Assembly (NCBI RefSeq): GCF_030283145.1
Contig: NZ_JASNWE010000007.1
Coordinates: forward strand, 62,001-126,000
Direction: 5' to 3'
Source: Actinomadura xylanilytica
GTDB taxonomy: Bacteria > Actinomycetota > Actinomycetes > Streptosporangiales > Streptosporangiaceae
Length of the DNA: 64,000 bases
Both the position numbers and the translations under genes were made by a program. The notes below the pieces were generated by a model. It ran no database searches and was not told the origin of the DNA. It saw nothing but the letters and a program-made list of their open reading frames with translations. Below are positions 26,401 to 34,497 of the stretch, piece by piece; positions within the stretch are counted from its first letter, which is position 1, and each line of letters begins with the position of its first letter.

Positions 26401-27711
26401 GTGCTGACGGTCATCGGTATGGACGGGACGGTTTCTCCGGGAGCCGCTGCGAGTGAGGTGCGTGAGGCTCTGGAGAGCGCCGCGCTCGTGGTCGGCGAGC
26501 CCCGTCTCCTGCACGCCCTGGGGGCGCCGCCCTCAGCCCGGACGGTCGAGATCGGCGATCCGGACGCCGCCCTTGAGGAGATCGACATCGCACAGGGCCG
26601 CGGCCAGGCGGTCGTGGTCGTCGCCGAAGGGGATCCGGGGTTCTTCGGGCTCGTCCGGGCGCTGCGCGCACGCGGGCACACGCCGCGCGTACTTCCGGCG
26701 TTGTCGCCGGTCGCGCGGGCTTTCGCGCGGGCAGGGCTCCCCTGGGACGACGCGCTGGTGGTCTCGGTGAGCGACGCGGAGTCGCTGCGGCGTGCGGTCA
26801 ACGTGTGCCGCGCCCACCCCAAGGTCGCCGTGCTGACCGCCCCTGGCGCGGGGCCCGCCGAGCTCGGCCGGGAGCTTTTCCCGCAGACGCCTCGTTCGTT
26901 CATCGTGTGCGAGAGCCTCGGCGGCCCGGACGAACGGGTGGTGAACGTCCGTCCTGCCGAGGCGACCACCCGGCCGTGGCGGAATCCAGAGGTGGTCCTG
27001 GTACTCGATTCCCGGCACGCGGTCGGCGCGTCCCGCTGGCTGGCGGGTGCCGCGCCCGGCCCGCCCGGATGGGCGCTGCCCGCCGGCGCGTTCGCCCAAG
27101 ACGATGCTCTGCGGCCGGACGTCCTGGCGTTCGCGCTGGCCAAGCTGGGCCCCAGGATCGGCGACATGGTGTGGGACATCGCCACAGGTGGCGCCACGGG
27201 TGGCGCCACGGGTGGCGGCGCGGCTGGCGGTTCAATCGCGATCGAGTGTGCGCGTCTGGGCGCGGCTGCCGTGGCGGTCGAGCGGGACGACGCATCCTGC
27301 GAGCGGGTCCGTGACAACGTGCGCGCGCACGAGGTGAGGGTCGCCGTCGCGCGCGGCGAAGTCCCGGGGGTGCTCGACCACCTGCCCGTCCCGGATGCGG
27401 TGTTCGTCAGCGGAGGCGGTCAGGGGGCCGTGCGGGCCTGCGCCGCCCGCGCTCTGCGCACCGCCGTGATCGCGGTATCCGAGGCCGCACACGTCCGTCC
27501 GGCCTGTGCGGCACTCACCGCTGAGGGGTTCTCCGCTGAGGCCGTCCGTCTCCAGGCGACCCGCCTCGCGCCCTTTGAGGAGCGTCCGTCCGACCCGGTG
27601 TGCCTCGTCTGGGGGGAACGCACCGAAGGACGACAGGCAGGGCGGCCCCAGGTGCCCGCGCCGCGCAGGGCGGAGACGATCGCCGAGCTGCCCGAAGGGC
27701 CGATCGGATGA
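26401..27711 (+). CDS. cobL: Precorrin-6Y C5,15-methyltransferase (decarboxylating), CbiE-CbiT fusion
   Basis: 436 residues from GTG 26401 (GGGGGCGGC before it). CbiE half: TVIGMDG at the start, VVGEPRLLHALG, VVVVAEGDPGFFGLVRALRARG, and ARAGLPWDDALVVSVSD. CbiT half from about 215: DVLAFALAKLGPRIGDMVWDIA, then SIAIECARLGAAAVAVERDD. Between them, the SAM-binding loop normally reading AGSG is replaced by four 4-residue units TGGA TGGA TGGG AAGG (about 262-277), so the loop is roughly 12 residues too long. Methylates C5 and C15 and decarboxylates precorrin-6B. Whether the CbiT half binds SAM is doubtful. ATGA overlap with the next gene. Confidence 0.9.
   Translation: MLTVIGMDGTVSPGAAASEVREALESAALVVGEPRLLHALGAPPSARTVEIGDPDAALEEIDIAQGRGQAVVVVAEGDPGFFGLVRALRARGHTPRVLPALSPVARAFARAGLPWDDALVVSVSDAESLRRAVNVCRAHPKVAVLTAPGAGPAELGRELFPQTPRSFIVCESLGGPDERVVNVRPAEATTRPWRNPEVVLVLDSRHAVGASRWLAGAAPGPPGWALPAGAFAQDDALRPDVLAFALAKLGPRIGDMVWDIATGGATGGATGGGAAGGSIAIECARLGAAAVAVERDDASCERVRDNVRAHEVRVAVARGEVPGVLDHLPVPDAVFVSGGGQGAVRACAARALRTAVIAVSEAAHVRPACAALTAEGFSAEAVRLQATRLAPFEERPSDPVCLVWGERTEGRQAGRPQVPAPRRAETIAELPEGPIG
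27184..27231. repeat. 12-bp tandem repeat inside the CbiT SAM loop
   Basis: Four 12-bp units, the first three nearly identical (ACRGGTGGCGSC pattern), encoding TGGA, TGGA, TGGG and AAGG at the glycine-rich nucleotide-binding loop. In-frame expansion or contraction by slippage is possible. Confidence 0.9.
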
Positions 27712-28229
27712 CGGCCGGGCCGGAAGACGACCGGTCCTCGTCACTGACGATCGGGGTGGGCGCCGCCATCGCCGCGAGCGCCGCCGAGGTGGGCGGGCTG
27801 ATCGACGAGACGCTCGCGGGGGCCGCGCTCGCGCCCGCGTCGGTGCGCTGCCTGGCGACGGTGGAGGGCAGGAGCGGGCACGCGGGCATCCGCGCGGTCG
27901 CGATGGACCGCGGCTGGGACGTCATCGCCTACCCTGTGGGCGTGTTGGCGCAGGTGAAGGTGCCCAATCCGTCCGCCGCCGTGCGGGCGCGGACGGGCGT
28001 CCCCAGCGTCGCCGAAGCGGGCGCCCTGCACGCGGCCCGCACGCTCGGACGGCACGCGGAGCTGATCGTGGAGAAGCGCCGATCGGCCCGCGCGACGGTC
28101 GCCGTGGCGCGGTTCGCGCCGGGGGCGGGTCCGGACGCGGCCGGGTCACCGGCGCCCCCTTCCCGTGCAACGCCCGGCGGTCCCCATCGGGACGCGTCCG
28201 CGACCGTGAGCATCGAGGAGGCGCAGTGA
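27708..28229 (+). CDS. cobE: CobE/CbiG C-terminal domain protein
   Basis: 173 residues. Core about 12-140 matches CobE/CbiG_C: LTIGVGAAIAAS, IDETLAGAALAPASVRCLATVEGR, AYPVGVLAQVKVPNPSAAVRARTGVPSVAEAGAL, LIVEKRRSARATVAVARF. The C-terminal 35 residues are Pro/Ala-rich tail. CbiG/CobE acts around ring contraction or delta-lactone opening; CobE's own role is uncertain. It stands alone here and is not fused to CbiG N-terminal or CobJ as often seen. ATGA overlap with cobL, GTGA overlap with cobH. Confidence 0.85.
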   Translation: MTAGPEDDRSSSLTIGVGAAIAASAAEVGGLIDETLAGAALAPASVRCLATVEGRSGHAGIRAVAMDRGWDVIAYPVGVLAQVKVPNPSAAVRARTGVPSVAEAGALHAARTLGRHAELIVEKRRSARATVAVARFAPGAGPDAAGSPAPPSRATPGGPHRDASATVSIEEAQ

Positions 28230-28822
28230 CCGTACGCCAGCCCCACCCGATCGAGGTCCGGTCGTACGAGATCCTGCGGTCCCGCGTCGACCTGTCCCCG
28301 ATGCCGCCGCTGTGGCGGGCGGTCACCGAGCGGGTGATCCACGCCAGCGCCGACCTGGAGTACGCGGTGGACCTGGTGACCACGGAGGAGTCCCTCCGGC
28401 AGGGCTGGGCCGCGCTGCAGGCGGGGGCGCCGATCGTGACCGACGAGGGGATGGTCGCGGCCGGGATCAGCGCGCGCGAGGCGGTCTGCCACGCCGCGGA
28501 CCCGGCCGCCGCCCGGCTGGCCCGCGCCGCCGGCGTCGGCCACGCCGCCGCCGCGGTCCGGCTGGCCTACTCCGAGGTCGGCCCGGGCGCGGTGTGGGTC
28601 GTCGGCTCCGCCCCCGAGGCGCTCTTCGAGATCATCGCCAGGCGGGTCGGGCCGGCCCTGGTGATCGGCCTGCCGGTCGGCTTCGTGGACGCCGCCGAGG
28701 CCAAGGACGCGCTGCGGGCCAGTGGGCTCCCGCAGCTCAGCAACGTGTCGGAGAAGGGCGGCTCGGCGGTCGCCGCCGCCGCCGTCAACGCACTCCTCTA
28801 CCAGCGGACGGAACCACGTTGA
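28226..28822 (+). CDS. cobH: Precorrin-8X methylmutase
   Basis: 198 residues, the usual length of about 200-210. HPIEVRSYEILRSRVDLS at the N-terminus, RVIHASADLEYAVDLVTTEE with the catalytic His at about 40, APIVTDEGMVAAGI, VVGSAPEALFEII, PALVIGLPVGFVDAAEAKDAL and NVSEKGGSAVAAAAVNALL are family hallmarks. Moves the C11 methyl to C12, forming hydrogenobyrinate. GTG 28226 overlaps the cobE stop. Confidence 0.96.
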   Translation: MTVRQPHPIEVRSYEILRSRVDLSPMPPLWRAVTERVIHASADLEYAVDLVTTEESLRQGWAALQAGAPIVTDEGMVAAGISAREAVCHAADPAAARLARAAGVGHAAAAVRLAYSEVGPGAVWVVGSAPEALFEIIARRVGPALVIGLPVGFVDAAEAKDALRASGLPQLSNVSEKGGSAVAAAAVNALLYQRTEPR

Positions 28823-28905
28823 GCGACCAGCAGGGACCGCGCCGCACGGCGGCGGGCGGGACGAGCGACCGGGGGGATCGCGTGACCGGGGCCGGAGGGC
28901 GCACC

Positions 28906-29985
28906 GTGACGGGTACGTGGCAGGAGCCGGCCGGGCCGTGGCCGGGGCCGGCCGGTGAGCGGCAGGAGCCGGACGAGGTCGATCTGCGCCACCACGGCGA
29001 CGCCGAGGTCGGCGGCGGGCTCGCCGACTTCGCCGTGAACGTGCGCGCCGGAATGCCGCCGGCCTGGCTGGCCGAGCGGCTCCGCGAGACCGTCGCCGAC
29101 CTGGCCGCCTACCCCGACCCGGGGCCCGCCCGGCAGGCGGTGGCGAGGCGGCACGGCCGGGCGGTGGACGAGGTGCTGCTGACCGCGGGCGCCGCCGAGG
29201 CGTTCGTGCTGCTCGCACGGGTGCTGGAACCGCGCCGCGCCGTCGTGGTGCACCCTCAGTTCACCGAGCCCGAGGCGGCCCTGCGGGCGGCCGGGCACGA
29301 GGTCGGGCGAGCCGTCCTCGGCAAGGACTTCACCCTCGACCCGGCCGCCGTGCCGGACGGCGCCGACCTGGTCATGATCGGAAATCCGACCAACCCGACG
29401 TCGGTCCTGCACCCGTCCGGCGCCATCGCCGCGCTGGCCCGTCCGGGCCGGACGGTCGTGGTCGACGAGGCGTTCATGGACTGCGTGCCGGGCGAGCCGG
29501 AGAGCCTCGCCGCGCGGCTCCCGTCCGGCGTGGTCGTGATCCGCAGCCTCACCAAGACGTGGGGGCTGGCCGGGCTCCGCGCCGGATACGTGCTGGCCGA
29601 CCCGCACCTGATCGCCCGCCTGGCCGAGGCCCAGCCGCTGTGGGCGGTGTCCACACCCGCCCTGGTGGCCGTCGAGGCGTGCTCGTCCCCGGCGGCCGTG
29701 GTCGAGGCCGGGGCGTGGGCGGTCGAGCTGTCCGCCGAGCGCGACCGCCTGGCGGGCGAGCTGACCGCGCGCGGGCTGTACGTGGTGCCCGAGCCGCGGG
29801 CGTCGTTCCTGTGCCTGCGGGTACCGGACGGGCTGGGCATTCGGGCCCTGCTGAGGCAGCGCGGCTACGCCGTGCGGCGCGGCGACACCTTCCCCGGGCT
29901 CGGCCCCGACTGGCTGCGGCTCGCCGTGCGGGGCCGGTCCGCCAACGACGCCCTGCTGGAGGTGCTGAGTGACCTCGGCATCTGA
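28906..29985 (+). CDS. cobC: PLP-dependent CobC protein, Rv2231c type
   Basis: 359 residues from GTG 28906, chosen for its GGAGGG-N6 ribosome site; GTG 28882 and TTG 28819 are possible. Opens with DLRHHGDAEVGGGLADFAVNV, typical of this branch; fold-type I aminotransferase motifs GNPTNPTSVL (about 160), VVDEAFMDCVPGE, and the PLP-lysine SLTKTWGLAGLRAGY. Related to L-threonine-phosphate decarboxylase that makes aminopropanol phosphate for the nucleotide loop. Stop lies 58 bp before the chosen cobT start. Confidence 0.9.
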   Translation: MTGTWQEPAGPWPGPAGERQEPDEVDLRHHGDAEVGGGLADFAVNVRAGMPPAWLAERLRETVADLAAYPDPGPARQAVARRHGRAVDEVLLTAGAAEAFVLLARVLEPRRAVVVHPQFTEPEAALRAAGHEVGRAVLGKDFTLDPAAVPDGADLVMIGNPTNPTSVLHPSGAIAALARPGRTVVVDEAFMDCVPGEPESLAARLPSGVVVIRSLTKTWGLAGLRAGYVLADPHLIARLAEAQPLWAVSTPALVAVEACSSPAAVVEAGAWAVELSAERDRLAGELTARGLYVVPEPRASFLCLRVPDGLGIRALLRQRGYAVRRGDTFPGLGPDWLRLAVRGRSANDALLEVLSDLGI

Positions 29986-30043
29986 CCCCTCCGCCAGGCA
30001 CGACGAGCAGTACGGGCGGCGGAGGCCGCCCGGGGAGGACACC

Positions 30044-31135
30044 GTGAACCTGATCGAGGAGACGATCGCCGCCATCGTCCCGCCGGACGAGGCCGCCATG
30101 CGGGACGCCCGCGACCACCAGGCCCGGCTCACCAAGCCGCCGGGCTCGCTCGGCGTCCTGGAGGAGGTGTCGGTCCGCCTCGCCGGGCTGGCCGGGCAGA
30201 GCCCGCCGCCGCTGCCGGAACCGGCCGCCGTCGCCGTCTTCGCCGCCGACCACGGCGTCCACGCCCAGGGCGTCACCCCCTGGCCGCAGGAGGTGACCGC
30301 GCAGATGGTGGCCAACTTCCTGGCCGGCGGCGCGGTCGTCAACGCCTTCGCCGCGCAGGCCGGCGCCGAGGTCAGCGTCGTGGACGTGGGCGTCGCCGCC
30401 GAGCTGGACGCCGCGCCCGGCCTGCTGCCGCGCAAGATCGCCCTCGGCACCGCCGACATGACCCGGGGCCCCGCCATGACGCCCGAGCAGGCCCGGCGGG
30501 CCGTCGAGACCGGCATCGAGGTCGCCCGCGACCTGGTCTCGGCCGGCGCCCGCTGCCTGATCACCGGCGACATGGGCATCGCCAACACCACCGCCTCGGC
30601 CGCCCTGATCGCCGCGTTCACCGGCCTGCCGCCCGAGGAGGTCACCGGCCGCGGCACCGGCATCGACGACGCCACCCACGCGCACAAGATCGGCGTCGTG
30701 CGGGCCGCGCTCGGCCGGCACCGCGCCGCCGTCGAGGCCGGCGCCCCGCTGGAGGTCCTCGCCGCCGTCGGCGGGCTCGAGCACGCCGCGCTCGCCGGGT
30801 TCGTCCTCGGCGCCGCCGCCCTCAAGGTCCCGGTCGTGCTGGACGGGGTGATCGCCGGAGCCGCCGCGCTCGCCGCGCGGGCGCTGTGCCCCGACGCCCT
30901 CGCCGCCTGCGTCGCCGGGCACCGCTCGGCGGAGCCGGGCCACGCCGCCGCCGTCCGCCACCTGGGCCTGCGCCCGCTGGTCGACCTGGAGCTGCGGCTC
31001 GGCGAGGGGACCGGCGCGCTGCTGGCGTTGCCACTGGTCCAGAGCGCCGTCCGGGTGCTGCACGAGGTCGCGACCTTCGACTCGGCCGGAGTGAGCGGCA
31101 AGGACGCCGGCCGTCCCCAGGTGATCACCGAATGA
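30044..31135 (+). CDS. cobT: Nicotinate-nucleotide-dimethylbenzimidazole phosphoribosyltransferase
   Basis: 363 residues from GTG 30044 behind GGGGAGG. GTG 29969, overlapping cobC by 17 bp with its own GGAGG, would add 25 residues. Hallmarks: LTKPPGSLGVLE near the N-terminus, FAADHGV, TDMGIANTTASAAL-type segment (ITGDMGIANTTASAA), GRGTGIDDATHAHKIGV, and C-terminal DLELRLGEGTGALLALPLVQSA with the catalytic Glu. Activates the lower ligand base as alpha-ribazole phosphate. Confidence 0.95.
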   Translation: MNLIEETIAAIVPPDEAAMRDARDHQARLTKPPGSLGVLEEVSVRLAGLAGQSPPPLPEPAAVAVFAADHGVHAQGVTPWPQEVTAQMVANFLAGGAVVNAFAAQAGAEVSVVDVGVAAELDAAPGLLPRKIALGTADMTRGPAMTPEQARRAVETGIEVARDLVSAGARCLITGDMGIANTTASAALIAAFTGLPPEEVTGRGTGIDDATHAHKIGVVRAALGRHRAAVEAGAPLEVLAAVGGLEHAALAGFVLGAAALKVPVVLDGVIAGAAALAARALCPDALAACVAGHRSAEPGHAAAVRHLGLRPLVDLELRLGEGTGALLALPLVQSAVRVLHEVATFDSAGVSGKDAGRPQVITE

Positions 31136-31270
31136 GTCACGCTCGGCTATCGACTGGGCGGGAGCCCTCTCCATGAGACCGGTAACCCGAGTACCTTTGG
31201 TCCGCAAAGCCACATGTCCGTCACCCGCGTCCGCGAACGACCCAAGAGCCCTGATCGAGAGAATGACGAC

Positions 31271-32509
31271 GTGCCCCCGTACCTGCTAGGACTGCGCCTC
31301 GGCGGTCGCCGCGTCCTCGTCGTCGGCGGCGGCAGGGTCGCCCAGCGCCGGGTGCCGACCCTGGTCGCCGCCGGAGCCGAGGTGGTGCTGGTCTCCCCGG
31401 AGGTCACCCCCTCGCTCGAAGACCTGATCGGCGACGGGCGGGTCACCTGGCACCGCCGCCCCTACCGGCGCGGCGACTGCGCCGGCGCCTGGCTGGTGCA
31501 GGCCGTCACCGACGACGCCAAGGTCAACGGCGCCGTGATCGCCGAGGCCGAGGCGGCCCGGATCTGGTCGGTGCGCGCCGATGACGCCGAGTCCTCCCCG
31601 GCCTGGACGCCGGCCGGCGGCCAGGTCGGCGAGACGACCGTCGGGGTGCTGTCCGGCGGCGACCCGAGGCGGGCCGCGGGCCTGCGCGACGCGATCGTCG
31701 ACGGGCTCCGCGACGCCACCCTCCAATCCCGGCACTCCCGGCAGAAGCCCGTCGGCGTCGCCCTGGTCGGCGGCGGCCCCGGCGACGCCGGGCTGATCAC
31801 CGTCCGCGGCCGGCAGCTCTTGGCCATGGCCGACGTCGTGGTCACCGACCGGCTCGCCCCCCGCGAGCTGCTCGACGAGCTCGCCGCCGACGTCGAGGTG
31901 ATCGACGCGGCCAAGATCCCCTACGGCCGGACGCTCGCCCAGGACCGCATCAACGACCATCTGGTCGAGCACGCCCGGCAGGGCAAGTTCGTCGTCCGGC
32001 TCAAGGGCGGCGACCCGTTCGTGTTCGGCCGCGGCGGCGAAGAGGCCCTGCACTGCGCCCGGCACGGCGTCCCGGTCACCGTCGTCCCCGGCATCACCAG
32101 CGCGGTCGCCGTGCCGTCCGCGGCGGGCATCCCGGTGACGCACCGGGGCGTCGCGCAGGAGTTCCACGTGATCTCCGCGCACGTCCCCCCGGACCACCCC
32201 GACTCGACCGTCGACTGGGAGGCGATGGGACACGCCGGCGGCACCCTGGTGCTGCTCATGGCGGTCGAGCGGATGGCACTGATCACCACCGCCCTGATGC
32301 GCTATGGTCGGTCGTCCGATACGCCGGTCGCCGTGGTGCAGGACGGCACCCTCCCCGGCCAGCGGGCGCTGACGGCCACGCTCGGCACGGTGGCCGACGA
32401 GATGGCCGCGGCCGGAGTCAGGCCCCCGGCGATCGTGGTCGTGGGCGACGTCGTCAACGTGGCACGAGAGATCGACGTGATTCGAACGGACATGGGACGG
32501 GATCCGTGA
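31271..32509 (+). CDS. cobA: Uroporphyrinogen-III C-methyltransferase with siroheme-type N-domain
   Basis: 412 residues from GTG 31271; an ATG at 31214 is in frame. N-terminal CysG-B-like precorrin-2 dehydrogenase/ferrochelatase domain: GRRVLVVGGGRVAQRR (about 11-26, NAD-binding), with the second half of that domain degenerate (SSPAWTPAGG). C-terminal methyltransferase: VALVGGGPGDAGLITVRG (about 162), KIPYGRTLAQDRIN, VVRLKGGDPFVFGRGGEEAL, VPGITSAVAVPSAAGIPVTHRG. Makes precorrin-2, the branch to both siroheme and cobalamin. Stop overlaps the next GTG by four bases, tying it to the dynamin-like genes. Confidence 0.93.
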   Translation: MPPYLLGLRLGGRRVLVVGGGRVAQRRVPTLVAAGAEVVLVSPEVTPSLEDLIGDGRVTWHRRPYRRGDCAGAWLVQAVTDDAKVNGAVIAEAEAARIWSVRADDAESSPAWTPAGGQVGETTVGVLSGGDPRRAAGLRDAIVDGLRDATLQSRHSRQKPVGVALVGGGPGDAGLITVRGRQLLAMADVVVTDRLAPRELLDELAADVEVIDAAKIPYGRTLAQDRINDHLVEHARQGKFVVRLKGGDPFVFGRGGEEALHCARHGVPVTVVPGITSAVAVPSAAGIPVTHRGVAQEFHVISAHVPPDHPDSTVDWEAMGHAGGTLVLLMAVERMALITTALMRYGRSSDTPVAVVQDGTLPGQRALTATLGTVADEMAAAGVRPPAIVVVGDVVNVAREIDVIRTDMGRDP

Positions 32510-34497
32510 CACCCCCGGCAGAACAGAGCGCCATTCACGACGAGGAGGCGGGCACCGGCCCGGGACACGGGATCGAGGACGACACGGTGTCCGACAGCGA
32601 CGCCACCACAGACGGCACCACCACAGACGGCACCACCACACACGACACCGCCACAGACGACACGACCGCCGGGCAGCGCGGCGCCGACCGTTCGGAGAAG
32701 GCCACGGGCGAAGCCGGAACGAGCCGTGACAGCACCCCCGCCGACCCCCGCGCCCGCGCCCGGGAGCCCGGCGCGCCCGGCGCCGCCCGGGCCCCCGGGA
32801 CGTCCGGCACGACGTACCGGCAGGGCGACCTCACCCGCGCCCTGACCGGGCTGCGCGACCAGCTCGGCGCGTTCGACTTCGTGCTCGACGTCGACGGGGT
32901 CGCCGAGGCCCGCGAGGCGCGCACCGAGCTGCGCAACCAGCTCGACGACTACGTCCTGCCGCGGATCCAGGCGGCCGGCAAGCCGATGCTGGTGGTCCTC
33001 GGCGGATCCACCGGCGCCGGCAAGTCGACCCTGGTCAACACCCTGGTGGGCGCCCGGGTGAGCGCCACCGGCGTGCTCCGCCCCACCACCAGCAGCCCGA
33101 TCCTGGTCTGCCACCCCGACCACGCCGACTGGTTCCTGAAGGGCCCGATGCTGCCCGGCATGGGCCGGGTCCGCGGTCCCGCGCCGGACGCGATCGCCGG
33201 CGACCAGCTCGTCATCATCGCCAGCGAGGCGCTGCCGCCCGGCCTGGCGCTGCTCGACAGCCCCGACTTCGACTCGGTCTTCGAGGACCACTACGAGTTC
33301 GCGACCAAGCTGATGGCCGCCGCCGACCTGTGGCTGTGCGTCACCACCGCCGCCCGCTACGCCGACGCGCAGGTCTGGCAGATGCTCCAGCGCGCCAAGG
33401 AGAACGGCGCCACCATCGGGGTCGTGCTGTCCCGCGTCCCGCAGGGCGCCGGCGGCGAGGTCGTCGAGCACTTCGGCGAGATGCTCGGCGAGAACGAGGT
33501 CGGCGACACCCGCCGCTTCACCGTCCCCGAGACCCGCATCGAGGAGAGCCGCCTCCCCGAGGAGGCCGTCGAGGACATCCGCTCCTGGCTCGTCGGCGTC
33601 GCCGAGAACACCGGCGACCGCGAGGTGATCGTCGGTGACACCCTCGCCGGCGTCCTCGACAGCTTCCGCACCCGCGTCCCCGAGCTGGCCCGCCAGGTCG
33701 AGGTCCAGGTCGAGCAGCGCACCGAGCTGGCGCGGCTGGTCGAGTCGTCCTACAGCACCGCGCTCGCCGAGCTCGACGAGGCCACCCGCAACGGGTCGCT
33801 GCTGCGCGGCGAGGTCCTCGCCCGCTGGCAGGACTTCGCCGGGACGGGCGACCTGCTGCGCGCCCTGCACGCCCAGCGCGCCCGCCGCGGACGGGGCGCC
33901 AGCCGGCGGCACCGCAGCCCCGCCCGGGTCCGCGCGCTCAAGGCGTCCCTGCGCAGCGGGCTCGAATCGCTGATCATGGCGTCCGCCGAGCACGCCGCCG
34001 AGCAGGTCCTCGCGCGCTGGCGCGAGCACCCCGCCGGCGGGCCGGTGGCGTCCGGCCCGGCCGCCGGGCTCGGGCACGTCTCGCCGGAGCTGTCCCGCCG
34101 CGTCACCCGCGCGGTCAGCGCCTGGCAGGACCACGTCCAGGAGCTCATCCGCACCGAGGGCGTCACCAAGCGCTCGGTCGCCAAGCTGGTCTCGTTCGAC
34201 ACCGAGGCCGTCTCGCTGGTCCTGACGATCGGCCTGCTCGGCTTCGGCGCCTCCGACGTCAACGTCGAGGGCGGCAACAGCGCCGTCCCGCAGCGGCTGC
34301 TCAAGGCGCTGTTCGGCGCCGAGTCGCTGCGCGGCATGGGCGCCAAGGCCCGCGCCGACCTGCGCAGCCGCATCGGCATGCTGTTCGACGAGGAGGCGAT
34401 CCGCTTCGGCCAGGCGCTCGACGCCGCCGGCATCCCCGACGAGACCGTCCCCGTCCAGCTCTACCAGGCCACCTACAACCTCGAGGTCGCCCGATGA
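32506..34497 (+). CDS. Dynamin-like GTPase (first of a pair)
   Basis: 663 residues, GTG overlapping the cobA stop. Residues 1-105 are low complexity, rich in Asp and Thr with tandem DNA repeats at 32611-32640. GTPase domain: P-loop GGSTGAGKST (166-175), switch segment with TTSSP, G3 LLDSPDFD (about 250), and G4-like VLSRVP instead of NKxD. The rest is helical with a short hydrophobic stretch near 565-580. With the next gene it resembles Streptomyces DynA/DynB, which stabilise FtsZ rings in sporulation septa; I infer this from order (GTPase pair then ssb) and architecture. Function here not shown. Confidence 0.8.
   Translation: MTPPAEQSAIHDEEAGTGPGHGIEDDTVSDSDATTDGTTTDGTTTHDTATDDTTAGQRGADRSEKATGEAGTSRDSTPADPRARAREPGAPGAARAPGTSGTTYRQGDLTRALTGLRDQLGAFDFVLDVDGVAEAREARTELRNQLDDYVLPRIQAAGKPMLVVLGGSTGAGKSTLVNTLVGARVSATGVLRPTTSSPILVCHPDHADWFLKGPMLPGMGRVRGPAPDAIAGDQLVIIASEALPPGLALLDSPDFDSVFEDHYEFATKLMAAADLWLCVTTAARYADAQVWQMLQRAKENGATIGVVLSRVPQGAGGEVVEHFGEMLGENEVGDTRRFTVPETRIEESRLPEEAVEDIRSWLVGVAENTGDREVIVGDTLAGVLDSFRTRVPELARQVEVQVEQRTELARLVESSYSTALAELDEATRNGSLLRGEVLARWQDFAGTGDLLRALHAQRARRGRGASRRHRSPARVRALKASLRSGLESLIMASAEHAAEQVLARWREHPAGGPVASGPAAGLGHVSPELSRRVTRAVSAWQDHVQELIRTEGVTKRSVAKLVSFDTEAVSLVLTIGLLGFGASDVNVEGGNSAVPQRLLKALFGAESLRGMGAKARADLRSRIGMLFDEEAIRFGQALDAAGIPDETVPVQLYQATYNLEVAR
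32611..32640. repeat. 15-bp tandem repeat in the dynamin-like gene
   Basis: Two perfect units of GACGGCACCACCACA followed by degenerate copies, encoding DGTTT units in the disordered N-terminus. Confidence 0.85.

Noticed and set aside
32613..32680. CRISPR-like short repeats
   Set aside because: Repeats are 15 bp, adjacent, inside a coding sequence and without spacers.
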